A stretch of 5,801 nucleotides of DNA. It comes from Actinomycetes bacterium. GTDB taxonomy: Bacteria; Actinomycetota; Actinomycetes; Prado026. A program made the translations under genes and the position numbers. The stretch lies in NCBI GenBank assembly GCA_025455945.1, contig JALOLN010000146.1, forward strand, positions 1 to 5,801, written 5' to 3'. Below the pieces are notes generated by a model that saw only the letters and a program-made list of their open reading frames with translations, ran no database searches and was not told the DNA's origin. This document shows positions 1 to 5,801 of this stretch, one piece after another; the stretch's first letter is position 1; each line of letters opens with the position of its first letter.

Positions 1-730
1 CAGGGCGGCGCGCGACAGGGTCGCCTCGGCGACGACGCGCTTGCCCCGGGTGCGCAGCAGGTTGAGCTGGGAGTGCTTCTTGTCGGTGTCGATCGACCCG
101 GACAGCACGAAGTGCGGCCGGGCCGGGTGGTTCGCCCGGATCCACTCGCACGCCGCCAGCGTGGCCTTGCCGGTGAGGTTCTGGCCCGCAGCGTCGCCGG
201 TCGTGTAGTCGAAGCGCAGGTAGCGCAGCGGGCCGACGGCGTACTGCTCGACCTCCAGCAGCCGCCCCACCCGGGTGGTCGACTCGGCAGCCGCGACGAT
301 CTCTCACCCACACCCCGAAGTCCCGGGCCTGCACCGCGTCGGCGAGCACGAATACCGGCGCCCGCTGCATCCGGTCGTCGACGACGGTCGCCCGGACCCC
401 GCCGCAGGCGCCGAGCACGCGCATCCCCCGGTTGTAGCTGGCGACGAGGGTGCCCTCGGTGGTGGCCAGCGGGACGTAGAAGTCCCCACGGGCGTGCTCG
501 CCGTTGACCCGCAGCGGCCCGGCCAGCCCGATCGGCACCTGGGCGACGCCGGTGAAGTTCTCGACGTTGCCGGGCAGCGCGGCGGGGTCGAGGGAGAAGT
601 GGCCGACGTGCTCCAGCGTCACCCCGGTCGCCTCCCGGACGAACTCACGGCGTGCCGCGGCCTGCGCCGCGGTGTAGTCGTCGGCGCGGTCACGCGGCAC
701 CGGGCGGGCCGTCGGCAGATGGTCGGTCAT
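1..730 (-). pseudogene. Class I HMG-CoA reductase, frameshifted and partial (C-terminus beyond left edge)
   Basis: This encodes a hydroxymethylglutaryl-CoA reductase, the cytosolic enzyme that interconverts HMG-CoA and mevalonate using NAD(P)H. Translation starts at ATG 730-728, with AGGAG on the minus strand (737-741) six bases upstream. The first frame gives about 142 residues (730 to 305) with ENFTG, PIGLAGPL and ATTEGTLVAS-NRG; Glu92 matches the catalytic Glu of the family. From 303 down to 1 a different frame gives 101 residues with STTRVGRL, a GDAAGQN stretch followed by GKAT (catalytic Lys), and SGSIDTDKKH (catalytic Asp). The catalytic His would lie outside the window. The motifs resemble eukaryotic class I enzymes more than the Pseudomonas mevalonii class II type. 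The two halves are in different frames with a TGA (304-306) at the junction, so the gene is either broken or contains a sequence error. Family assignment is strong; whether it is functional is open. Confidence 0.85.
301..307 (-). other. Frameshift junction inside the HMG-CoA reductase gene
   Basis: Upstream homology ends in one frame at codon 307-305 (Val142), and downstream homology resumes at codon 303-301 (Glu) in another frame, with one unpaired base between. In the downstream frame the preceding codon is TGA (306-304). Compared with the human enzyme as I remember it, the linker between the RAPV segment and the STSRFARL-like segment is about six or seven residues short here. A deletion of roughly 17 or 20 bases would explain both the shift and the short linker better than a single inserted base. 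No slippery heptamer suggesting programmed frameshifting is visible. Confidence 0.75.
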
Positions 731-736
731 CGCGGG

Positions 737-741
737 CTCCT
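737..741 (-). promoter_or_regulatory. Shine-Dalgarno site for HMG-CoA reductase
   Basis: The minus strand reads AGGAG here, followed by six bases and then ATG at 730-728. It supports that start codon as the true N-terminus. Confidence 0.6.
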
Positions 742-824
742 GGTCGGTGGGGCGGGCGCCGGGGCCAGCCTGCCAGCCGGGTGCCCGAGCCCCGCCGGTG
801 GTGGGCGGGAAGACTGGGAGGAGA

Positions 825-840
825 CCGGGCGTTGGCCCGG
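825..840. repeat. Perfect inverted repeat in the SDR leader
   Basis: CCGGGC (825-830) and GCCCGG (835-840) form a perfect six-base-pair stem around a GTTG loop. The repeat ends three bases before the ribosome binding site of the SDR gene. It could be a regulator half-site pair or an RNA hairpin affecting translation, but short GC palindromes are common in DNA of this composition. Confidence 0.4.
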
Positions 841-842
841 GT

Positions 843-850
843 GGAGGAGG
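843..850 (+). promoter_or_regulatory. Shine-Dalgarno site fixing the SDR start
   Basis: GGAGGAGG lies six bases before GTG 857. The open frame extends much further upstream, but that part lies antisense to the HMG-CoA reductase gene and through the intergenic region and shows no homology. This site therefore sets the start at 857. Confidence 0.7.
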
Positions 851-856
851 ACAGCG

Positions 857-1615
857 GTGGACGCGACCAGGCACGCGGGCAGGACGGCGATCGTGACCGG
901 GGCGGGCAGCGGCATCGGCCGGGCGACCGTGCTGCGGATGGTGCAGGAGGGGGCCCGCGTCGTCGGCTGCGACGTCAACGCCGAGGCGTTGGCCGAGACC
1001 GGCCGCCTGCTCGCCGAGGCGGGCGCCGGGGCCGACCTGGTGGTGGCCGACGTCACTCGCCAAGAGGACGTCGAGCGGGTGGTCGAGGCGGCAGATGGCC
1101 GGGTCGACGTCCTGGCCAACGTCGCGGGGGTGATGGACCACTTCCTGCCGCTGGGCGAGATCGACGACGGCACGTGGGAGCGGGTCATGGCGATCAACGT
1201 CACCGGGCCGATGCGGCTGTCGCGGGCCGTGCTGCCGCTGATGGAGGCCCAGGGGAGCGGGGCCATCGTCACCGTGGCGTCCAAGGCCTCGCTGGGGGCC
1301 GGGGCGGCCGGCGTCGCCTACACCACCTCCAAGCACGCGGTGATCGGCCTGGTGAAGAGCATCGCGTACTTCTACGGGCCGAAGAACGTCCGCTCCAACG
1401 CGGTGCTGCCGGGTGCGGTGACGACGGGGATCGGTTCGACGGCCGCGCCGCGGGTGCCGTGGGCGATGGAGCGGGCGATGCTCGCGATGGCGACGATGCC
1501 GGCGCCCGCGGAGGCCGACCAGGTCGCCACGGTCGTCTCGTGGCTGGCCTGCGACGAGGCTGCCAACGTCAACGGCGCCACGGTGACCGCCGACGGCGGC
1601 TGGGCGACCGCCTAG
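857..1615 (+). CDS. Short-chain dehydrogenase/reductase (SDR), classical type
   Basis: This is a 252-residue NAD(P)-dependent oxidoreductase of the classical SDR family, interconverting an alcohol and a ketone or aldehyde on an unknown substrate. It is cytosolic, with no signal or membrane segment. The Rossmann glycine motif TGAGSGIG is at residues 14-21. Asp39 at the end of the second beta strand suggests NAD(H) preference. The usual NNAG is NVAG at 88-91. The catalytic tetrad is complete: Asn114, Ser142, Tyr155, Lys159. The PG motif is at 185-186, and the C-terminal NGATVTADGGW is typical of the family. GTG 857 is chosen because it follows a strong ribosome binding site and gives the normal family length. 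The next gene starts 76 bases downstream on the same strand, so co-transcription with the acyl-CoA dehydrogenase is plausible. Family is certain; the substrate cannot be told. Confidence 0.92.
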   Translation: MDATRHAGRTAIVTGAGSGIGRATVLRMVQEGARVVGCDVNAEALAETGRLLAEAGAGADLVVADVTRQEDVERVVEAADGRVDVLANVAGVMDHFLPLGEIDDGTWERVMAINVTGPMRLSRAVLPLMEAQGSGAIVTVASKASLGAGAAGVAYTTSKHAVIGLVKSIAYFYGPKNVRSNAVLPGAVTTGIGSTAAPRVPWAMERAMLAMATMPAPAEADQVATVVSWLACDEAANVNGATVTADGGWATA

Positions 1616-1681
1616 CACCTGGCCGCTGCAGGGCCGCGACCGGGCGCGTGCAAGGCTGTGCCCGTACCGCTGCCGCGCCCC

Positions 1682-1686
1682 GGAGG
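1682..1686 (+). promoter_or_regulatory. Shine-Dalgarno site fixing the acyl-CoA dehydrogenase start
   Basis: GGAGG overlaps a possible GTG start at 1686, which it therefore cannot serve. It sits five bases before the in-frame GTG at 1692. This favours 1692 as the start, two codons downstream of the longest possible frame. Confidence 0.6.
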
Positions 1687-1691
1687 TGGCC

Positions 1692-2837
1692 GTGCTGCGC
1701 CAGGTCTACGACGCCGACCACGAGGCGTTCCGTGCCGCGGTCCGGGAGTTCCTCGACCGGTCGGTGCGCCCGCGCGTCGAGGAGTTCGCCGCCGCCCGGT
1801 CCCTCCCGCGCGAGCTGTGGCGGGAGGCAGGCCGGCAGGGGTTCCTCGGCCTGGAGGTGCCCGAGGAGCACGGCGGCTCGGCGGCCGGGGACTACCGGTA
1901 CAACGCCGTCCTGGGCGAGGAGCTGTCGAAGGTCGGCGCCGCGTTCTCGTCGTGCCTCGGGATCCACTACGACGTCGTGGCGCCTTACCTCGTCGAGCTC
2001 ACCACGCCGGAGCAGAAGGCGCGCTGGCTGCCCGGCTTCTGCGCCGGCGAGATCGTCACGGCGATCGGCATGACCGAGCCCTCGGGCGGCTCCGACCTCG
2101 CGGCGCTGCGCACCACGGCGGTGCGCGACGGGGACCGCTGGGTCGTCAACGGCACGAAGACCTTCATCACCAACGGCTACTCCGCGGACCTCGTCATCGT
2201 CGCGGCGCGCACCAGCCCCGAGAAGCGGGCCCGCGGCATCACGCTGTTCGCCGTCGAGTCGTGGACGCCGGGGTTCACCCGGGGCCGCAAGCTGGACAAG
2301 GTGGGGCAGGACGAGTCCGACACCGCGGAGCTGTTCTTCGACGACGTCGTCGTGACCGACGCCGAGGTGGTCGGGTCGGTCGACCAGGGGTTCATCCACA
2401 TGATGGAGCGGCTGCCCCAGGAGCGGCTGGGCTCGGCGGTGGCCAACCTCGCGCACGCGGCGCAGATCCTCGCCGAGACCATCGACTACACCAAGCAGCG
2501 CACGGCCTTCGGCCGCGCGATCGGCTCCTTCCAGCACAACAAGTTCCGCATCGCCGAGCTCGTCACGCAGGTCGAGGTCACCCAGGCCTACGTCGATCAG
2601 TGCGTCCTCGCCCACACCCGGCGCGAGCTGACCGCAGTGGACGCCGCCAAGGCGAAGTGGTGGACGGCGCAGGTGCAGAACGACGTCCTCGACGCGTGCG
2701 TGCAGCTGTACGGCGGCTACGGCTACATGAACGAGTACCGGGTGGCCCGCGCCTGGCGGGACGCGCGAGTGACGAAGATCTGGGCCGGGTCCAACGAGAT
2801 CATGAAAGAGCTCATCGGGCGCGACCTTGGCCTGTGA
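1692..2837 (+). CDS. Acyl-CoA dehydrogenase (long-chain/isovaleryl-like)
   Basis: This is a 381-residue FAD-dependent acyl-CoA dehydrogenase that would introduce an alpha,beta double bond into an acyl-CoA and pass electrons to an electron-transfer flavoprotein. Length matches the usual 380-400 residues. The N-terminal helical domain contains FLGLEVPEEHGGS. The first family signature (MTEPSGGSDLAA) lies around residues 128-138, followed by VNGTKTFITNG. The beta domain ends with RKLDKVGQDESDTAELFFDD. The second signature (QLYGGYGYMNEY onward) begins at residue 338. The C-terminus reads WAGSNEIMKELIGR, close to long-chain acyl-CoA dehydrogenase. The C-terminal position that carries the catalytic Glu in medium- and short-chain enzymes is Ala365. 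Glu245 in LPQERL matches the alternative base used by long-chain and isovaleryl enzymes, so activity is expected. The FabG-like gene follows after 31 bases. The substrate could be branched, long-chain or another acyl-CoA. Confidence 0.93.
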   Translation: MLRQVYDADHEAFRAAVREFLDRSVRPRVEEFAAARSLPRELWREAGRQGFLGLEVPEEHGGSAAGDYRYNAVLGEELSKVGAAFSSCLGIHYDVVAPYLVELTTPEQKARWLPGFCAGEIVTAIGMTEPSGGSDLAALRTTAVRDGDRWVVNGTKTFITNGYSADLVIVAARTSPEKRARGITLFAVESWTPGFTRGRKLDKVGQDESDTAELFFDDVVVTDAEVVGSVDQGFIHMMERLPQERLGSAVANLAHAAQILAETIDYTKQRTAFGRAIGSFQHNKFRIAELVTQVEVTQAYVDQCVLAHTRRELTAVDAAKAKWWTAQVQNDVLDACVQLYGGYGYMNEYRVARAWRDARVTKIWAGSNEIMKELIGRDLGL

Positions 2838-2855
2838 GGGACGTACGACGGATCC

Positions 2856-2861
2856 AGGAGG
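2856..2861 (+). promoter_or_regulatory. Consensus Shine-Dalgarno site for the FabG-like gene
   Basis: A full AGGAGG lies seven bases before ATG 2869, so this start is preferred over the in-frame TTG at 2827 inside the preceding gene. The site is flanked by GGATCC (2850-2855) and GAATTC (2863-2868). Confidence 0.75.
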
Positions 2862-2868
2862 AGAATTC

Positions 2869-3621
2869 ATGGCACAGCGCACTGCAGTCGTGACCGGCGC
2901 GGCCCGCGGCATCGGTGCCGCGGTGGCCCGCCGCCTGGCGGCGGACGGGTTCGCGGTCGCCGTCCTCGACCTCGACGAGGCGGCCTGCGCCCCGGTCGTG
3001 GCCGAGATCGAGGCCGCCGGGGGCCGGGCGCTCGCCGTCGGGGTCGACGTTGCCGACGAGCAGGCCGTGTCGGCCGCCGTCACCCGGGTAGCCGAGGAGC
3101 TCGGCCCGCCGACCGTGCTGGTGAACAACGCCGGCATCACCCGCGACAACCTGCTGTTCAAGATGACCGTGGCGGACTGGGACTCGGTCATGGGCGTGCA
3201 CCTGCGCGGGTCGTTCCTGATGAGCCGCGCCTGCCAGCGGTACATGACCGACGCCACGTGGGGCCGCATCGTCAACCTGTCGAGCACGTCGGCCCTCGGC
3301 AACCGGGGCCAAGCGAACTACTCCGCGGCGAAGGCCGGCCTGCAGGGGTTCACGAAGACGCTGGCGATCGAGCTCGGCAAGTTCGGCGTGACGTGCAACG
3401 CGATCGCGCCGGGATTCATCGAGACCGAGATGACCGCCGCAACTGCGGAGCGGATGGGTGTGTCCTTCGAGGACTTCAAGGCGGCCGCCGCCTCGCTGAT
3501 CCCGGTGGCCCGGGTCGGGCAGCCGGCCGACATCGCCGCCGCGGTGTCGTTCTTCGTCAGCGAGGAGGCGGGGTTCGTCTCCGGCCAGGTGCTCTACGTG
3601 GCCGGCGGCCCCAAGGACTGA
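2869..3621 (+). CDS. FabG-like SDR, probable 3-hydroxyacyl-CoA dehydrogenase
   Basis: This is a 250-residue classical SDR of the 3-oxoacyl reductase/3-hydroxyacyl dehydrogenase group, expected to be cytosolic. TGAARGIG is at residues 9-16, Asp34 suggests NAD(H) use, and NNAG is at 86-89. Ser138, Tyr151 and Lys155 are the catalytic residues. The usual tetrad Asn is His111, in VHLRGSF. That motif, together with GNRGQANYSAAK, is shared as I recall with the dehydrogenase domain of peroxisomal multifunctional enzyme 2, which oxidises 3-hydroxyacyl-CoA. The protein ends in SGQVLYVAGGPKD. The NAD-type Asp and its place 31 bases after an acyl-CoA dehydrogenase favour a role in beta-oxidation of an acyl-CoA over fatty acid synthesis. 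A general FabG reductase or a different hydroxy substrate remains possible. No adjacent hydratase is seen. Confidence 0.92.
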   Translation: MAQRTAVVTGAARGIGAAVARRLAADGFAVAVLDLDEAACAPVVAEIEAAGGRALAVGVDVADEQAVSAAVTRVAEELGPPTVLVNNAGITRDNLLFKMTVADWDSVMGVHLRGSFLMSRACQRYMTDATWGRIVNLSSTSALGNRGQANYSAAKAGLQGFTKTLAIELGKFGVTCNAIAPGFIETEMTAATAERMGVSFEDFKAAAASLIPVARVGQPADIAAAVSFFVSEEAGFVSGQVLYVAGGPKD

Positions 3622-3662
3622 CGCCGCCCACTCCGCCACATCGAGCCCTGCCAGTCCTGGAC

Positions 3663-3686
3663 GGCGGGGGGACGCCCCGTCCCGCC
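3663..3686 (+). terminator. Weak GC-rich hairpin after the FabG-like gene
   Basis: GGCGGG (3663-3668) can pair with CCCGCC (3681-3686) around a twelve-base loop that itself has G- and C-runs able to pair. It lies about 40 bases after the stop codon, before a new gene with its own leader. There is no T-run, so it is not a standard intrinsic terminator; the position is the main support. Confidence 0.25.
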
Positions 3687-3798
3687 GGCATGGGCCGTGT
3701 CCGCGTGTTGCCCCGAAACTGCACGCTGGCGGCCCGTCCTGCGCCGATCATGGGATGTCCGACCCTGCGGGCCGCGGGCAGGCGCCGGCACGCACGAC

Positions 3799-3804
3799 AG
3801 GAGG
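3799..3804 (+). promoter_or_regulatory. Shine-Dalgarno site fixing the membrane-protein start
   Basis: AGGAGG lies six bases before GTG 3811. It supports this GTG as the start; the first predicted membrane segment follows about 37 residues later. Confidence 0.7.
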
Positions 3805-3810
3805 CAGGCC

Positions 3811-5801
3811 GTGAGCGACCGCATCGGCGCGCCCGAGCGATCGCGACGCGGGCTCCGGCTGCGCGGGTTCCACTGGTTCTCGTCGCAGTCCCACGCTCCG
3901 GTGCGGCGCCGACCGACGGACGTCGTGCTGCTCGTCGCGAGCATCTTCGGCCTGCTTCTGCTGGCACCGTTCGCACCGGGCCCCACCACGGTCGACGACG
4001 CGCTCACCACGGCCGTGCAGGCTCTGCCGTCGTACCTCGACTGGGTCTTCGCGGTGGGCTACACGCTGGCCGCGGCCTGGGGGGTGCTGCTGTTCCTCGT
4101 GACCGTCGCGACGCCCGGCCGCCGCGTGGTGGCGGGCTACATGCTGCTCGCGGTCGCTGGCGCCCTTGCTGTCGCCGCTGCCGCTGGCGCGTCGGCAGGG
4201 ACAGGTTGGGGCGAGTCCTGGCGTGCGCTGTGGTCCACCGGGTCGTCGCCGACCTACGCCGCTGTGCGGCTCGCTGTCGTGACGGCCCTGGTCGTCACGG
4301 CGTCGCCGCAGGTCTCCCAACCGATCCGCAGGGTCGGCCGACTCCTGCTCGCAGTTGCCGCGGTGTCCGCAGTGGTCCTCGGGGTGGCCTACCCCATCGG
4401 TGTCCTGGCCGGCTTCCTGGGAGGTCTCGCGGCGGGGGCGGCCGTCCACCTGGTCGCCGGCTCGCCTGCAGGACGACCGTCCCCTCATCGCGTAGCGGAG
4501 GCTCTGGGCGACCTGGGGCTGCTCGACGCCGACGTGGCGGACCTGCCGCCCGATGTGACCCGGGCAAGCCGTTACTCGGCTCACGTCCCGGGGGAGGCGC
4601 CGCTCCTCGTCACGGTTCTCGGCCGCGACGAGTGGGACGCCCAGACCATCGCCTCCGTCTGGGCGAGCGTGAGCCGGCGCGGCGAGCGGCCGAGTCTGGG
4701 CATGAGCCGGCTGGATCGCGTCGAACACGCGGCCATGGCGTCGCTGATAGCCCACCGAGCCGGTGTCCGGGTCCCACGCGTGGTCCTGGCCGGACCCGCA
4801 GCGGAAGGTGACGCTCTCCTCGTCACGGAGGCGGTGGCCGGCGCGCCGCTCGCGGAGCTGCCTCCCGACCTGGTCTCGGACTCGCTGCTGGACGACGCCT
4901 GGGCCCAGATGGTCGCCCTCCACGGCGCACGCATCGCGCACGGGCACGTCGACTCCTGGGGCATCGTCCGAGACCCGGAGGGCCGAGCGACGTTCACCGA
5001 CCTGAGCACGGCGCGGGTCGGACCCGAGCGCAGTGACGTGATGACAGACCGCGCTCGGCTGCTCGTCGTCTGCGCTCTCGCCTCGGACCCGGACCGGGCC
5101 ACCGCCTCGGCTCTCCGGGTGCTCGGCACGGACGGGGTGGCCGAGCTGCTTCCGTTCCTGCAGTCGGCCGTTCTGGACCACCGGACACGCAGCACGGTGG
5201 CGGACCGGACGTGGACCGTGACCGAGCTCCGGGCGGCCGCCGCAGCAGTTGCCGGAGTGGCACCACCCCCGTTGGAGCAGGTCCGACGGGTGACGCTGAG
5301 GTCGCTGGTTCATCTCGGCCTGATCGCGCTCGTCACGTTCGGCCTGATCTCGGCGTTCTCCGGCATCGACCTGGCGGTCGTGTGGGACGAGATCTCGTCC
5401 GCAGACTGGCTCTTCCTGACGATCGCACTGCTGGTTTCCCCCCTCGCACAGGTCTTCTTCGCAGTCGGGACGATGGGGGCCACCACCGCCCCCTTGCGCT
5501 ACGTCCCGGTTCTCATGCTGCAGTACGCGGTCCAGTTCATCGCCCTCGCGCTGCCGGCCACCGCGGCGCGGGTGGCCCTGGACATCCGCTTCTTCCAGAG
5601 CTTCGGAATCGCAGCCGGTGCGTCAGTCTCGATCGGCGTGATCGACAGCGCCAGCGGCTTCGTCGTGCAGGTCGCGCTGATGCTGGTGATCGTGCTGTCC
5701 GGCCTGCCCGGGTTCGAGCAGCCGCTGGGCTCGAGCGCCACCGGCTCAGAGTCCGGCGACGGCTCCGACCCGTCCGTGCTGGTGCTGACGGTGGTGATCG
5801 C
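3811..5801 (+). CDS. Membrane protein: kinase-like domain fused to LPG-synthase-type flippase domain (C-terminus beyond right edge)
   Basis: The frame stays open from GTG 3811 to the window end, giving 663 residues without a stop. Three parts can be seen. After a basic N-terminus, hydrophobic segments lie at about residues 37-55, 79-99, 107-126, 149-164 and 175-215. Residues 225-480 are soluble and resemble the kinase/aminoglycoside phosphotransferase fold: VLGRDEWDAQ, then SRLDRVEHAAM, an AHGHVDSWGIV catalytic-loop equivalent and FTDLSTA. Key residues are altered: Thr268 where the ATP-binding Lys is expected, and His379 and Gly384 in place of the catalytic Asp and Asn; Asp397 remains. From about residue 498 further membrane helices follow, with LPATAARVALDIRFF and downstream sequence resembling the lysylphosphatidylglycerol synthase transmembrane (flippase-like, PF03706/UPF0104) family. 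It probably moves or exposes a lipid or lipid-linked substrate, possibly controlled by the pseudokinase part; this is inference. Third codon positions are somewhat less GC-biased than in the upstream genes. Confidence 0.82.
   Translation, partial: MSDRIGAPERSRRGLRLRGFHWFSSQSHAPVRRRPTDVVLLVASIFGLLLLAPFAPGPTTVDDALTTAVQALPSYLDWVFAVGYTLAAAWGVLLFLVTVATPGRRVVAGYMLLAVAGALAVAAAAGASAGTGWGESWRALWSTGSSPTYAAVRLAVVTALVVTASPQVSQPIRRVGRLLLAVAAVSAVVLGVAYPIGVLAGFLGGLAAGAAVHLVAGSPAGRPSPHRVAEALGDLGLLDADVADLPPDVTRASRYSAHVPGEAPLLVTVLGRDEWDAQTIASVWASVSRRGERPSLGMSRLDRVEHAAMASLIAHRAGVRVPRVVLAGPAAEGDALLVTEAVAGAPLAELPPDLVSDSLLDDAWAQMVALHGARIAHGHVDSWGIVRDPEGRATFTDLSTARVGPERSDVMTDRARLLVVCALASDPDRATASALRVLGTDGVAELLPFLQSAVLDHRTRSTVADRTWTVTELRAAAAAVAGVAPPPLEQVRRVTLRSLVHLGLIALVTFGLISAFSGIDLAVVWDEISSADWLFLTIALLVSPLAQVFFAVGTMGATTAPLRYVPVLMLQYAVQFIALALPATAARVALDIRFFQSFGIAAGASVSIGVIDSASGFVVQVALMLVIVLSGLPGFEQPLGSSATGSESGDGSDPSVLVLTVVI

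Larger units (their letters stand above)
731..856. promoter_or_regulatory. Divergent intergenic region between HMG-CoA reductase and SDR
   Basis: These 126 bases separate two genes pointing away from each other, so they must hold the promoter of each unless transcription enters from further away. I found no clear -10 (TANNNT) or -35 element on either strand. What can be seen is a ribosome binding site at each end and the hairpin at 825-840. The promoter role is inferred from gene orientation only. Confidence 0.35.
3622..3810 (+). promoter_or_regulatory. Intergenic leader of the membrane-protein gene
   Basis: These 189 bases separate the FabG-like gene from the membrane-protein gene. They contain the weak hairpin at 3663-3686 and a ribosome binding site at the far end. 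I see no clear -10/-35 pair and no open frame with coding character. A promoter here is inferred from the gap length and the change of gene type. Confidence 0.3.

Noticed and set aside
275..856. Long N-terminal extension of the SDR frame
   Set aside because: It runs antisense through the HMG-CoA reductase gene and the intergenic region, shows no domain, and a strong ribosome binding site precedes GTG 857.
1616..1691. Possible promoter or terminator between the SDR and acyl-CoA dehydrogenase genes
   Set aside because: No -10/-35 pair and no convincing hairpin was found in the 76 bases; only the ribosome binding site at its end is supported.
1569..3302. 577-codon open frame on the minus strand
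   Set aside because: It lies antisense to the acyl-CoA dehydrogenase and FabG-like genes, which have full family motifs. Its translation is Arg/Ala/Gly-rich low-complexity sequence typical of shadow frames in GC-rich DNA.
3651..3660. Small palindrome CCAG-TC-CTGG
   Set aside because: A four-base stem with a two-base loop is too short to form a meaningful hairpin or operator without other support.
3715..3738. GAAAC and CGTC fifteen bases apart, resembling an ECF sigma promoter
   Set aside because: The match to a GGAAC/CGTC-type promoter is partial and such short words occur often by chance; nothing else supports it.
3258..4811. 517-codon open frame on the plus strand
   Set aside because: It overlaps the FabG-like and membrane-protein genes in another frame and has shadow-type composition.
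3748..5313. 521-codon open frame on the minus strand
   Set aside because: It is antisense to the membrane-protein gene, rich in Arg, Gln, His and Gly, and has no recognisable motif.

Overview
The window comes from a very GC-rich genome with strong G/C third-position bias, GTG starts and purine-rich Shine-Dalgarno sites. This points to a high-GC actinobacterium; the gene families would fit a Pseudonocardiales or Geodermatophilales type, but the sequence alone does not fix the genus. No RNA gene, insertion sequence, CRISPR array or attachment site was seen.

Layout. (1) The minus strand from 730 down to the left edge encodes the N-terminal and central parts of a eukaryote-like (class I) HMG-CoA reductase. 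Its reading frame is broken near 301-307, and its C-terminus lies outside the window. (2) A 126-base divergent intergenic region (731-856) carries ribosome binding sites for both directions and a GC-rich hairpin. (3) A plus-strand cluster follows: a short-chain dehydrogenase (857-1615), an acyl-CoA dehydrogenase of the long-chain/isovaleryl type (1692-2837) and a FabG-like 3-hydroxyacyl dehydrogenase (2869-3621). The gaps are 76 and 31 bases, so this may be an operon. (4) A 189-base intergenic region (3622-3810) contains a weak terminator candidate. (5) A large membrane protein starts at 3811 and runs off the right edge. It has an N-terminal transmembrane block, a degenerate kinase-like domain, and a C-terminal flippase-like domain of the lysylphosphatidylglycerol synthase transmembrane family.

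How the genes may work together. The acyl-CoA dehydrogenase and FabG-like enzyme would catalyse the first (alpha,beta-dehydrogenation) and third (3-hydroxyacyl oxidation) steps of a beta-oxidation-like sequence. The upstream SDR could oxidise or reduce a related alcohol or ketone. No enoyl-CoA hydratase, thiolase or CoA ligase is in view, so those would have to be supplied from elsewhere. The divergent HMG-CoA reductase also acts on an acyl-CoA, but a pathway link is inference. The membrane protein appears to be a separate transcription unit. I see no convincing new system; the best leads are the broken HMG-CoA reductase and the pseudokinase-flippase fusion.
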